Source: JACRCT01 sp036504155
Lineage (GTDB): Bacteria > Myxococcota > Myxococcia > Myxococcales > UBA5297
DNA: 64,000 nucleotides
Assembly: GCA_036504155.1 (NCBI GenBank)
Contig: DASXVQ010000230.1
Span: 62,001 to 126,000 of the forward strand
Reading direction: 5' to 3'
Translations under genes and position numbers: made by a program
Part shown: positions 25,148 to 34,284 of the stretch, in pieces
How the letters are laid out: each line of letters opens with the position of its first letter
How positions within the stretch are numbered: the stretch's first letter is position 1
Notes under the pieces: generated by a model
The model's input: only the letters and a program-made list of their open reading frames with translations
Databases searched by the model: none
What the model was told of the DNA's origin: nothing

Positions 25148-27163
25148 CTAGGGCGCGTGCTCCTCGTGCGACCGCGCCACCAGCCCGAGCAACTCCTGCG
25201 GATCGGCGGGCTTGGTGACGTGCGAGTCGAAGCCGGCTTCCCGGGCCCTTCGCTGGTCCTCCGCCTGGCCGTAGCCCGTCAGCGCGACCAGCCGGGTCGA
25301 GCGCAGCGCCACGTCGCGGCGGATGGCCCGGGCGACCGCGTAGCCGTCGAGCTCGCCGGGCAGGCCGATGTCGCACAGGACCGTCTCGGGGGCCAGGGCC
25401 CGGGTCAACGCGAGGCCCGAGGGGCCGTCATAGGCCACCTGCACCTGGCAGCCCGCCATCGTCAGCAGCGCCTGCAGGCTGTCGGCGGCGTCGCGGTTGT
25501 CCTCGATCACCAGCACCCGCGAACCCTCGGCCGAGGCGGCCCCGGCCTGGGGGCCAGGCGCCGCAGGAGCTTGCGTGAGGGGGAGGTGCACCTGGAGCTC
25601 CGAGCCGTGCCCGGGGCCGGCGCTGGAGGCGTGGACCTCGCCGCAGTGCATCTCCACGATCCCCTTGACGAGCGCGAGCCCCATCCCGAGGCCCCCGCGG
25701 GTCCGGGCGCTGCTCTGCGGGGCCTGCTCGAAGGGCTGGAAGATCCGGGAGAGGGTCTGGGCCGTCATCCCAATCCCGGTGTCGCGGATGGTCAGGCTGC
25801 TCCAACCCGCGCGCCCGTCGTTGGCCAGGGCCACCTCGACCCGGCCGCCGCTGCCGGTGAAGTTCAGGGCGTTGCGGAGCAGGTTGCTGACGACCTGGGT
25901 CAGGCGCGTCGGGTCGCCGGCGACCCAGGCGGGCGCGGGCGGCAGGCTCAGGTGTAGCGCGACGCCGCGCGAGTCGAACTCCGCGCGGAGGTCCTCGACC
26001 CCCGCCCGCACCAGCTGCCCCCAGTCGGTCGGGCTTCGCTCGAAGGCCATCTTGCCGCGGGCGATGCGCGAGACGTCGAGCAGGTCGCCGACGATGCGCG
26101 CGAGGTGTGCGACCTGGCGGTCGATGACCTGGGTCGCCCTCTCGGCCCGGGGATCGCCCAGGTGCACGCGCTTGAGCACGTGGTTGGCGGTCCGGATGGG
26201 GGCGAGGGGGTTGCGCAGCTCGTGCCCCAGCAGTGCCAGGAAGTCGTCCTTGCGGCGCGAGGCCTCCTCCAGCACCTGCTCGGCCCGTCGGCGGGCGGTC
26301 ACGTCGATGCAGGCGACCACCGCCGCGGCGCCGGCGGCGCCCACCCGCTCGGTCCGCACCATGAACCACCGAGGGTCCTCGGCGCTCCCGTAGGGCAGCT
26401 CGGTCTCCCGCTCGCGGCCTCGGTCGGCGAGCACCTCGCGCACGCCCTGCCAGAGGCGGTCGAGCGGGCCGCCCGGGTCGGCGGAGTCGAGGGCGGAGAG
26501 CAGGTTGTCCCCGACTCCCAGGTGGAAGGGCTGCGCGTCCTGCCGCGGGTCGGCGAACTCGGACCACGCGCGGTTGACCGCCAGGATCTCGCCCTTGGGA
26601 CCGACCACGGCCACCGGCGCGGCCATGGCGTCGAGGACCGCCAGGTTGAAGGCGTCCTTCTCCGCCAAGCGGCGGTTGGCCTCCTCGAGCTGGCCCACCT
26701 TCTCCTCCAGCTTGTGGACGAGGACCGCGTTGTACGCCTGCAGGCGCTGCTCCTCGGGCACGGCGGTGGTCTCGTGCAGCCGCAGCTGGCCGCGCCGCTG
26801 ATCCTCCACGACCTCGCCGATGAGCTCCAGGAACTGCTGGGGTTCGAGCGGCTTGATCAGGAAGCGATCGGCGCCGAGGCTCAGCGCCAGCTGCTCGTCC
26901 TTCGGATCGGTGTAGGTCGCGGTGTAGAAGACGAACGGGACCTGCCTGAGCGCGGGGTCGTGCTTCCAGCGCCGGCAGAGCGAGAAGCCGTCGAGGACGG
27001 GCATCAGGATGTCGGAGATGACGAGGTCGGGTCGCTCCTTGCGGGCCAGGTCCAGTGCCTCGGCGCCGTGGTGGGCGGTCTGCACTTGGTAGCCGTGGCC
27101 GGTCAGCAGCGCCCGGAGCAGGTAGAGGTTCTCCTCCTTGTCGTCCACGACCAGGACCCGCAT
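25148..27163 (-). CDS. Hybrid histidine kinase: receiver, PAS, kinase core, receiver
   Basis: This 671-residue soluble protein starts with a receiver domain (DD at 7-8, phospho-Asp51 in VISDILMP), a coiled segment (about 125-170), a PAS domain (about 170-290), HisKA with LGHELRNPLAPI, HATPase_c (DTGIGM, GLGMGLALVKGI), and a second receiver (about 555-671, phospho-Asp in TVLCDIGLPG). A receiver at both ends suggests a phosphorelay, with the N-terminal one taking input from another kinase. GGAGG lies 5 nt before the ATG at 27163, which decides the start against an in-frame codon 42 bp upstream. The neighbouring PAS kinase and single receiver are likely partners. Confidence 0.92.
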   Translation of the reverse strand: MRVLVVDDKEENLYLLRALLTGHGYQVQTAHHGAEALDLARKERPDLVISDILMPVLDGFSLCRRWKHDPALRQVPFVFYTATYTDPKDEQLALSLGADRFLIKPLEPQQFLELIGEVVEDQRRGQLRLHETTAVPEEQRLQAYNAVLVHKLEEKVGQLEEANRRLAEKDAFNLAVLDAMAAPVAVVGPKGEILAVNRAWSEFADPRQDAQPFHLGVGDNLLSALDSADPGGPLDRLWQGVREVLADRGRERETELPYGSAEDPRWFMVRTERVGAAGAAAVVACIDVTARRRAEQVLEEASRRKDDFLALLGHELRNPLAPIRTANHVLKRVHLGDPRAERATQVIDRQVAHLARIVGDLLDVSRIARGKMAFERSPTDWGQLVRAGVEDLRAEFDSRGVALHLSLPPAPAWVAGDPTRLTQVVSNLLRNALNFTGSGGRVEVALANDGRAGWSSLTIRDTGIGMTAQTLSRIFQPFEQAPQSSARTRGGLGMGLALVKGIVEMHCGEVHASSAGPGHGSELQVHLPLTQAPAAPGPQAGAASAEGSRVLVIEDNRDAADSLQALLTMAGCQVQVAYDGPSGLALTRALAPETVLCDIGLPGELDGYAVARAIRRDVALRSTRLVALTGYGQAEDQRRAREAGFDSHVTKPADPQELLGLVARSHEEHAP

Positions 27164-27462
27164 TCCGACCTCCGCCTCCCGAGAGACGCCACCGCGACGG
27201 CCCATCGGCCGGCTGCTTCGTCGGGAGCCGGAGCCCTGCTCGGGCGCCTGCAGTCGCCAGCAGAAGGCCCCTCGCCGCTCGAGAGGATCTCGCCGACGCC
27301 TCTCGCCGGATGCCTCTCGACCATCGCGCTCGACACTCTCTAGCTGCCTACTGGTCGCCGCTGGCGCAATGGAGTCTGCCCGGTCGCCGGGCTCGGTCGC
27401 CGGGAGGCGCGCCCCCGCCCCGGCTCGTCCCGGGGCAGTGGCGGACCGCCTCGCCGCCGGTT

Positions 27463-27497
27463 CGGCAGGCCCGCGGGGAACCTCGACGGGCCTGCTG
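27463..27497 (-). terminator. Hairpin after carB
   Basis: A 9-bp stem (GCAGGCCCG at 27465-27473, CGGGCCTGC at 27487-27495) with a 13-nt loop lies about 20 bp past the carB stop. There is no T-tract, so the call is tentative. The rest of the 354-bp gap down to 27163 shows no gene. Confidence 0.35.
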
Positions 27498-27517
27498 CCC
27501 GCTCGAAGGCCGTGCGC

Positions 27518-30500
27518 TCAGGCCGAACCCGGAGCGTGCGCCAGCTCCTGCAGGCTGGTGATCTCCAGCGCGCCGGCCCGGACCGCGGCGATGGCCTCCG
27601 CCGCAGCCGCCGCCCCGGGGAGGGTCGTCAGGCACGGCAGGTTGAGCTGCACCGCGCTCGTCCGCAGCGCCCAACCGTCCTTCTGCGCGCCCTTGCCCAG
27701 CGGCGTGTTCACGATGAGGTGGATGCGCCCCGTGCGCATGGCGTCGAGCAGGTTGGGGCTGCCCTCGTGGAGCTTGTGGAGCACCTCGACGTCGAGCCCC
27801 GCGCTCTGCAGCACGGCGGCGGTCCCGCGGGTCGCGGCGAGCGCGAAGCCGAGCTGGGCGAGCCGGCGGGCCACCGGCACCACCGCCGCCTTGTCCCGGT
27901 CGTTGACGGTGATCAGCGCGGTCCCGCGGTCGGGCAGCCGGGTCCCCGCGGCGAGCATGGCCTTGTGGTAGGCGAGGCCCTCGCTCGAGGCGATGCCCAT
28001 CACCTCGCCGGTGGAGGTCATCTCCGGCGACAGCCGGGGATCGACGCCGGGGAACTTCACGAACGGGAAGACCGGCGCCTTGACGAAGTGCCGCCGGACC
28101 TCGAGGTCGCGCGTGAGCCCCAGGCTGCGCAGGGACTCGCCGAGCATGAGGCGGGTCGCCATCTTGGCCAGCGGCACGCCGGTGGCCTTGGCCAGGAACG
28201 GCACGGTGCGCGAGGCGCGCGGGTTGACCTCCAGGACGTAGACCTCGCCGCCGGCGATGGCGAGCTGCGCGTTCATCAGCCCGACCACCTTCAGCTCGCG
28301 CGCCAGCGCCCGGGTGATCTCCCGAATCCGCTCCAGGTGCCGGGCCGGGACCCGCTCGGGAGGCAGCACCGCCATGGAGTCGCCGCTGTGCACGCCGGCC
28401 TGCTCGACGTGCTGGAGGATGCCGGCGATGACGCACTCCTGGCCGTCGCAGAGCGCGTCGACGTCGAGCTCCATCGCGTCCTCGAGGAAGCGGTCGACGA
28501 GCACGGCGTTGTCCGGCGCGGCCTGGAGGGCGGCGCGCACGAAGCGCTCGAGCTCGCGCTCCTCGTAGACGATGGCCATGGCCCGCCCGCCCAGCACGTA
28601 GGAGGGCCGCACCAGCACCGGGAACCCCAGCCGGCGGGCCGCCGCGGCGGCCTCGTCGACGGTGCGCGCGAAGGCGTTCGGCGGCCGGCGGATGCCGAGG
28701 CGGTCGAGCAGGGCGTTGAAGCGCTCGCGGTCCTCGGCGAGGTCGATGGAGTCGGGGCTGGTGCCCAGGATGGGGACGCCGGCGGCGTGCAGCGGCGCGG
28801 TCAAGTTGAGCGGCGTCTGCCCGCCGAACTGGACGATGACCCCGTCCGGCCTCTCGCGCTCGTAGACCTCGAGCACGTCCTCCAGCGTCAGCGGCTCGAA
28901 GTAGAGCCGGTCGGCGGTGTCGTAGTCGGTGGAGACCGTCTCCGGGTTGCAGTTGACCATCAGGCTCTGCACCCCGGCCTCGCGCAGGGCGAAGGCGGCG
29001 TGGCAGCAGCAGTAGTCGAACTCGATGCCCTGCCCGATGCGGTTGGCGCCGCTGCCGAGGATCATCACCTTGCGCCGCGCCTCGGGCGCGCTCTCGTCCT
29101 CGGACTCGTAGCAGGAGTAGAGGTACGGCGTGGAGGCCTCGAACTCGCCGGCGCAGGTGTCGACGCGCTTGAAGACGGGCGTCAGGCCGGCCTTCCGGCG
29201 CCGCCCGCGCACCTGGTCCTCGCCGGCGCCGGTGAGGTCGGCGAGCCGCCGGTCCGAGAACCCCAGCTTCTTGGCCGCGAGGAGCGCGGCGTCGTCGACC
29301 TCGGCCAGGCTGCGGCCGCGCAGCCCGCGCTGCGTCTGCGCGAAGCGCTCGAACTGCTCGATGAACCAGGCGTCGATGCCGGTCAGCCGGGAGACCTCGT
29401 CCACGGGCAGGCCGCGCTCCAGCGCGTGGATCACCGCGCGGATGCGGTTCTCGTGGGGCACCGACAGCAGGCGGACCAGCTCCTCGCGGGAGAGGTCCAC
29501 GGGCCGCCAGGGCCGCAAGGCCTCGAGCGAGCGCAGCGCCTTGAAGAAGGACTCGCTCAGGGTGCGCCCGATGGCCATCACCTCACCCACCGACTTCATC
29601 TGCGTGCCCAGCGTGGACTCGGCCCCGGGGAACTTCTCGAAGGCGAAGGTGGGGATCTTGGTGACCACGTAGTCGAGCGCGGGCTCGAAGGCGGCCGGGG
29701 TCTTCCGGGTGATGTCGTTGGGGATCTCGTCGAGCGAGTAGCCGACGGCGAGCTTCGCGGCGATCTTGGCGATGGGGAAGCCGGTCGCCTTGGAGGCCAG
29801 CGCCGAGGAGCGCGAGACGCGCGGGTTCATCTCGATGACCCGCATGCGCCCGGTGCGCGGGTCGACGGCGAACTGCACGTTGGAGCCGCCGGTGGCCACG
29901 CCCACCTTGCGCAGGATGGCCGCCGCGGCGTTGCGCAGGCGCTGGTACTCGAGGTCGGTGAGCGTCTGCGCCGGCGCGACGGTGATCGAGTCGCCGGTGT
30001 GGACTCCCATCGGGTCGACGTTCTCGATGGAGCAGACGACCACCACGTTGTCGCGCCAGTCGCGCATCACCTCCAGCTCGAACTCCTTCCAGCCCAGCAG
30101 CGCCTCCTCGACGAGCACCTGGTGCGTCGGCGAGAGCGCCAGGCCGCGAAGGACGATCTGCGCCAGCTCGTCGGCGTTCCGGGCGATGCCTCCGCCGCTG
30201 CCGCCCAGCGTGAACGACGGGCGGACGACCAGCGGGTAGCCGGCGCGCGCGGCGAAGGCCTGGGCCTGGTCCAGGTCCGTGGCGATCGCGCTGACCGGGA
30301 CCTCCAGGCCAATCTCGACCATCGCCTGCCGGAACAGCGAGCGGTCCTCGGCGATGCGGATGGCCTCGGGGCTGGCGCCCAGGACCTCCACTGCGTGCGC
30401 CTTCAGCACCCCGGACTCGGCCAGCTGCAGGGCGAGGTTGAGCGCGGTCTGCCCGCCGACCGTGGGCAGCAGCGCGTCGGGCTTCTCGCGGGCGATGACG

Positions 30501-30727
30501 GCCTCGACGAAGGCGGGGGTCAGCGGCTCGACGTAGGTCCGGTCCGCCAGCTCCGGGTCGGTCATGATCGTGGCCGGGTTGGAGTTCACCAGGACCACTT
30601 CGTAGCCCTCGGCCTTGAGCGCCTTGATGGCCTGGGTGCCCGAGTAGTCGAACTCGCAGGCCTGACCGATGACGATCGGCCCGGAGCCCAGCACGAGGAT
30701 GCGCTTCAGGTCGTTGCGCCGAGGCAT
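27518..30727 (-). CDS. carB: Carbamoyl-phosphate synthase large subunit
   Basis: This is the catalytic subunit of carbamoyl-phosphate synthase, which makes carbamoyl phosphate from bicarbonate, glutamine-derived ammonia and two ATP for pyrimidine and arginine synthesis. The 1069 residues show the usual duplicated plan: an N-terminal carboxy-phosphate half beginning KRILVLGSGPIVIGQACEFD and a second half beginning MILGSGANRIGQGIEFDYCC, each with an ATP-grasp fold, followed by a C-terminal MGS-like allosteric domain (about 935-1060). The ATG lies inside the end of carA, a 22-bp overlap that implies coupled translation and 1:1 output. Length and motifs are normal. Confidence 0.97.
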   Translation of the reverse strand: MPRRNDLKRILVLGSGPIVIGQACEFDYSGTQAIKALKAEGYEVVLVNSNPATIMTDPELADRTYVEPLTPAFVEAVIAREKPDALLPTVGGQTALNLALQLAESGVLKAHAVEVLGASPEAIRIAEDRSLFRQAMVEIGLEVPVSAIATDLDQAQAFAARAGYPLVVRPSFTLGGSGGGIARNADELAQIVLRGLALSPTHQVLVEEALLGWKEFELEVMRDWRDNVVVVCSIENVDPMGVHTGDSITVAPAQTLTDLEYQRLRNAAAAILRKVGVATGGSNVQFAVDPRTGRMRVIEMNPRVSRSSALASKATGFPIAKIAAKLAVGYSLDEIPNDITRKTPAAFEPALDYVVTKIPTFAFEKFPGAESTLGTQMKSVGEVMAIGRTLSESFFKALRSLEALRPWRPVDLSREELVRLLSVPHENRIRAVIHALERGLPVDEVSRLTGIDAWFIEQFERFAQTQRGLRGRSLAEVDDAALLAAKKLGFSDRRLADLTGAGEDQVRGRRRKAGLTPVFKRVDTCAGEFEASTPYLYSCYESEDESAPEARRKVMILGSGANRIGQGIEFDYCCCHAAFALREAGVQSLMVNCNPETVSTDYDTADRLYFEPLTLEDVLEVYERERPDGVIVQFGGQTPLNLTAPLHAAGVPILGTSPDSIDLAEDRERFNALLDRLGIRRPPNAFARTVDEAAAAARRLGFPVLVRPSYVLGGRAMAIVYEERELERFVRAALQAAPDNAVLVDRFLEDAMELDVDALCDGQECVIAGILQHVEQAGVHSGDSMAVLPPERVPARHLERIREITRALARELKVVGLMNAQLAIAGGEVYVLEVNPRASRTVPFLAKATGVPLAKMATRLMLGESLRSLGLTRDLEVRRHFVKAPVFPFVKFPGVDPRLSPEMTSTGEVMGIASSEGLAYHKAMLAAGTRLPDRGTALITVNDRDKAAVVPVARRLAQLGFALAATRGTAAVLQSAGLDVEVLHKLHEGSPNLLDAMRTGRIHLIVNTPLGKGAQKDGWALRTSAVQLNLPCLTTLPGAAAAAEAIAAVRAGALEITSLQELAHAPGSA

Positions 30728-31857
30728 GGGCGTGCTCCCTCGCGCATCAGGTCGACGAACCGCTCGAAGAGGTAGTGCGCGTCATGAGGGCCCGGTGCCG
30801 CTTCGGGGTGGTACTGCACGCTGAAGGCGGGCAGGTCCCGGAAGCGCAGGCCAGCACAAGTTCCGTCGTTGAGGTTCCGGTGCGTCTGCTCCAGGGCCGC
30901 GGGCAGCGAGGCCGGGTCCACCGCGAAGCCGTGGTTCTGCGAGGTGATCTCCACGCGCCCGGTCGCCTGGTCGAGCACCGGGTGGTTGGCGCCGTGGTGG
31001 CCGAACTTGAGCTTGAAGGTCCGCGCCCCGCCCGCGAGCGCCAGCAGCTGGTGGCCCAGGCAGATGCCGAAGATCGGCACCTGGCCGAGCAGCGCCCGCA
31101 CGTTCTTCACCGCCTCGCGCAGCGGTTCGGGGTCGCCGGGACCGTTGGAGAGCACGACGCCGTCCGGCCGCAGGGCCAGCACCTCGGCGGCGCTGGTCGA
31201 GGCGGGCACCACCGTCACCCGGCAGCCGACGTCCACCAGCGACCGCAGTATGTTTCGCTTCACTCCGAAGTCGTAGACGACGACCCGGAAGCGGGCGGGT
31301 CGCGCCGGTACGCCACGGTCGTCCAGGCGCATGCGTGGCCGGGTCCACTCATAGCGGGAGCGGGTCGAGACCGCGCTCGCCAGGTCCTGTCCCGCCATGC
31401 TCGGCACGGCGCGGGCCCGCTCGACGAGCGAGGCCTCAGAGGTGGACGCGTCGGCGATGATGCCGCGCATGGCGCCGCGGTCGCGCAGGTGCCGCACGAG
31501 CGCGCGGGTGTCGAGGCCCCAGAGTCCGGGGATGCGCTGGTCGGCGAGGAAGGCGTCGAGGGTGCGCTCGTGACGCCAGTTGCTGGCGACGCGGCTCGGC
31601 TCCTTGACGACGAGGGCGGACAAGTAGACCCGGCTCGACTCGAAGTCCTCGGGGGTGATCCCGTAGTTGCCGATCATCGGGTAGGTCATCACGACGATCT
31701 GGCCGGCGTACGAGGGGTCGCCCAGGATCTCCTGGTAGCCGGTCATGGCGGTGTTGAAGACGACCTCGCCGCCGGCGTCGCCGCGCGCCCCGAACCGCTG
31801 CCCCGCGAAGGAGCGGCCGTCCTCGAGCACGAGCACTCCGGTGTCGGCTTGGCTCAT
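30706..31857 (-). CDS. carA: Carbamoyl-phosphate synthase small subunit (glutaminase)
   Basis: This subunit hydrolyses glutamine and channels ammonia to CarB. The 383 residues have the N-terminal CPSase_sm domain (VVFNTAMTGYQEILGDPSY at about 32-50) and a class I glutamine amidotransferase domain with nucleophile Cys266 in FGICLGHQ and the His/Glu pair in QYHPEAAPGP near 350. Length is normal. It is first in the carAB operon, so control signals would lie in 31858-32084, where I see no attenuator or operator that I can defend. That gap holds a GGTC-type tetranucleotide repeat around 32016-32050. Confidence 0.96.
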   Translation of the reverse strand: MSQADTGVLVLEDGRSFAGQRFGARGDAGGEVVFNTAMTGYQEILGDPSYAGQIVVMTYPMIGNYGITPEDFESSRVYLSALVVKEPSRVASNWRHERTLDAFLADQRIPGLWGLDTRALVRHLRDRGAMRGIIADASTSEASLVERARAVPSMAGQDLASAVSTRSRYEWTRPRMRLDDRGVPARPARFRVVVYDFGVKRNILRSLVDVGCRVTVVPASTSAAEVLALRPDGVVLSNGPGDPEPLREAVKNVRALLGQVPIFGICLGHQLLALAGGARTFKLKFGHHGANHPVLDQATGRVEITSQNHGFAVDPASLPAALEQTHRNLNDGTCAGLRFRDLPAFSVQYHPEAAPGPHDAHYLFERFVDLMREGARPCLGATT

Positions 31858-32015
31858 CCGTCAGACCCTCGGGCGATGCGCCGCGCGCGCGAGGCGGCCT
31901 GCATAGCACCGTGGCGAACGGCGGCGGCGCGGCGGTTCTTCCCGCCGGGCACAAGAGTTCACTTCTCGGTCAGTAGCTGCCGGCCGGGCCTGCCCCGAGC
32001 GTGCCGAGGGGCGCC

Positions 32016-32050
32016 GGGTCGGTCGGTCGGCCGGTCGGTCGGTGGGTGGG
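32016..32050. repeat. GGTC-type tetranucleotide repeat
   Basis: About eight tetramers of GGTC with a few substitutions (GGCC, GGTG) run through this stretch between carA and the lipoprotein gene ending at 32085. It is a simple-sequence tract with no coding content. Confidence 0.5.
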
Positions 32051-32084
32051 GATGCGGTGCCGCGCGCCAAGCCGGCTGCAAGGC

Positions 32085-32537
32085 CTACGGCGTCGGGCAG
32101 GCGCCGCGCGCGGAGTACGGCCGGGTAGGGCACGTCCCGCTGGAGCGGAAGGTCTTCCCGTCGCAGCCGCAGAAGGTCACCAGGTCCCGGGTGCACTTTC
32201 GCATCGGGACGCAGGACCACTTCGCGTCGCAGCCGGCGGGCCCGGCGCACTCCTGGCCCTTCGGGCAGTCGGCGGAAGTCGTGCAGGTGCCGGCGGCCGG
32301 AGCAGGAGCAGGAGCAGGAGCGGGCTCTGCGGCCTGCCCGGCATCGGGGGCGGTTTCGGGCTGCGCGGCCGGGGCCGGGGCGGGGGCCGGCTCGGGTGTC
32401 GGTGTCGGTGCGGGGGCTGCAGCTTCCTGCTGGGCCGGCGGCGGACTCGCGGCATCGTCGGCGGGAGGAGGCTGGTTCTTGTTGGCGGCGCTGCAGCCGG
32501 CGGCGACGAGGACGACTAGCAGGAGGAGGGTTCGCAT
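32085..32537 (-). CDS. Small lipoprotein with Pro/Ala linker and Cys-rich domain
   Basis: This 150-residue protein has a lipoprotein signal (MRTLLLLVVLVAAGCSAANK, Cys15), a linker of about 65 residues of Ala-Pro repeats, and a C-terminal Cys-rich domain (CTTSADCPKGQEC, then CVPMRKCTRDLVTFCGCDGK and a last Cys). The domain opening resembles the DCPxGQxC motif of Myxococcota Cys-rich surface proteins, and CGCDGKTF is reminiscent of Kazal-type CGCDGxTY, though the full Kazal spacing is not met. No strong Shine-Dalgarno is seen. It is divergent from the gene at 32617. Confidence 0.7.
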   Translation of the reverse strand: MRTLLLLVVLVAAGCSAANKNQPPPADDAASPPPAQQEAAAPAPTPTPEPAPAPAPAAQPETAPDAGQAAEPAPAPAPAPAAGTCTTSADCPKGQECAGPAGCDAKWSCVPMRKCTRDLVTFCGCDGKTFRSSGTCPTRPYSARGACPTP

Positions 32538-32616
32538 GGCGGGGAGCCTAACCCAGTGTCGCGGACCTCGCTGCTTCGCCGTTTGGCCCCCAAGCCTGTC
32601 GCCCGTACCATGCGGC

Positions 32617-33261
32617 ATGCTGCTGTTCCGACCGGTAGGACGCGACGAGCTCCGGCTGATCTACGAGGCAGGCCTCAAGGCTTTCCCTCCGCGGCTGCCC
32701 GAGCAGCCCATCTTCTATCCCGTGCTCACGGAGACCTATGCGCAGCAGATCGCGCGTGAGTGGAACACGGTGAGCCATTCGAAGGCCGGCTTCGTCACGC
32801 GCTTCGAGGTCGATGACGGTTTCGCCAGCCGCTACGACCGCCACAAAGTCGGGGGACGCGATCACGTCGAGCTGTGGGTTCCCGCCGAGGAGCTCGCCGA
32901 GTTCAACAGGCACATCCAGCAGCCAATCCGGATCACCGCGGCCTACTTCGGGCAGGGCTATGAAGGTTTGGTTCCCACGGGGTTTAGCCTCAAGGGGCAC
33001 GACGTGCGCGCGCAGCTCCGGTCGCTGGGGGGAATCCTCGACCACAGCGGCGAGGACTTTGCCGGCGAGATCGCCGCCAACCACGTCGCCGTATTCGTGA
33101 ACTTCCCGTACTGGGAGCAGGCGGGCGACCAGATCCAGGGCCTGGACGGCGCGTTGCGCGAGCGCGTCCTCGCGGAGATCCAGAGGATCTGGAAGGGCTG
33201 CTTCCCGTCGGTCCCGCTGGGCGTCTCGGGACGCTGGACGGATGTGCAGCGGTCGCCCTAA
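32617..33261 (+). CDS. Conserved cytosolic protein of unknown function
   Basis: This 214-residue protein has no signal or membrane segment. It opens MLLFRPVGRDELRLIYEAGL and continues KAFPPRLPEQPIFYPVLTE, YAQQIAREWNT and HVELWVPAEELAEFNRHIQQ. I remember homologues with this opening that carry the loose label ADP-ribosylation/crystallin J1, but I see no ADP-ribosyl hydrolase motif and do not propose an activity. The start is set by the first ATG with this conserved opening; TACCAT ends 5 nt upstream, so the transcript may be leaderless. The next gene starts 21 bp downstream. Confidence 0.75.
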   Translation: MLLFRPVGRDELRLIYEAGLKAFPPRLPEQPIFYPVLTETYAQQIAREWNTVSHSKAGFVTRFEVDDGFASRYDRHKVGGRDHVELWVPAEELAEFNRHIQQPIRITAAYFGQGYEGLVPTGFSLKGHDVRAQLRSLGGILDHSGEDFAGEIAANHVAVFVNFPYWEQAGDQIQGLDGALRERVLAEIQRIWKGCFPSVPLGVSGRWTDVQRSP

Positions 33262-33282
33262 TCTGCCGCTCCCGGTGCCCCC

Positions 33283-34284
33283 ATGGACAAGAAGAACGAG
33301 CGCCTGCTCGACCTCATCGCCTTCTTCCTCGACCTGAAGGATCCCCTCCCGTTCCGGGAGATCCGCGAGGCTTTTCCGGCGGAGTACGGCGAGGGCACGC
33401 TGCAGGCGGCCGAGCGCAAGTTCGAGCGCGACAAGGCCGACCTCTCCGACCTGGGCATCGAGCTCGACTACCACAAGAAGGACGAGGACGGCGTCGAGGG
33501 TTACTCGCTCGTCCACGACGAGTACTACCTCCCGGACGTGCACTTCACGCCCGAGGAGATGGCGGTCCTCTACGCCGCCGGCTCCTCCGCGCTGGCCTCC
33601 GGAGCCTTCCCGGGGCGCGGCGACCTCGCGCACGCGCTGCGCAAGATCGCCTTCGTCAGCGCCGAGGACCCCGAGGCCGCGCCGCAGCGCCTCTTCGTGG
33701 AGCACGACCGCTCGCCGAAGGGGCTCTCCGAGAAGCTGGAGACGCTGTGGAAGGCGCTGCTCGTGCGCAAGAGGGTCTCGCTGCGCTACCGCGGCGTCGG
33801 CCGCGAGAGCCTCACGGTGCGCGAAGTGGATCCCTGGGGCATCTGCCTGCGCCGCGGCGTCTGGGTGCTCGTCGGCTTCTGCCACCTGCGCCAGGCCGGG
33901 CGCACCTTCCACGTCGACCGCATCGACGAGGTCACCCTCAACTCGGCGCGGCCGCGCTTCGCCGACTACGAGGTGCCCGAGGACTTCGACGTCGGCGAGG
34001 TCGCCCGCGAGCAGGTCTGGGAGCACCGCTTCCACCCGGCGGTCGAGGTCGAGCTGAAGCTGTCCGAGGAGCTCTCGCCGATGGCGGGCAGGCTCTTCCC
34101 CAACGCGCGGGTCGAGGACGGCGGAGCGACGGTGCGCGTGCGCGCGACCTACCTCGACGGCCTCTTGCGCCGCGTGCTGCCGCTGGGCGAGGCGGCGACG
34201 ATCGTGAGCCCCAAGGAAGCGGTCGCCCGCCGCAAGGGCATGCTCAAGGCCATCGCCAAGGCGCACTCCGGGAGGCCGTCGTGA
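33283..34284 (+). CDS. WYL-domain transcriptional regulator, first of a tandem pair
   Basis: This 333-residue protein has an N-terminal winged-helix region (about 1-60, NERLLDLIAFFLDLKDPLPF), a middle helical domain, a WYL domain (about 165-235) and a C-terminal WCX-type extension (about 245-330). In the WYL motif the middle Tyr is Val (GVWVLVGF), but FHVDRI is kept. WYL domains bind nucleic acid or nucleotides and regulate many stress and defence genes. The next gene overlaps by GTGA and encodes a second WYL protein, the same layout as the actinobacterial PafB-PafC pair. No pafA or proteasome gene is nearby. TAATCT at 33259-33264 is a plausible -10. Confidence 0.88.
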   Translation: MDKKNERLLDLIAFFLDLKDPLPFREIREAFPAEYGEGTLQAAERKFERDKADLSDLGIELDYHKKDEDGVEGYSLVHDEYYLPDVHFTPEEMAVLYAAGSSALASGAFPGRGDLAHALRKIAFVSAEDPEAAPQRLFVEHDRSPKGLSEKLETLWKALLVRKRVSLRYRGVGRESLTVREVDPWGICLRRGVWVLVGFCHLRQAGRTFHVDRIDEVTLNSARPRFADYEVPEDFDVGEVAREQVWEHRFHPAVEVELKLSEELSPMAGRLFPNARVEDGGATVRVRATYLDGLLRRVLPLGEAATIVSPKEAVARRKGMLKAIAKAHSGRPS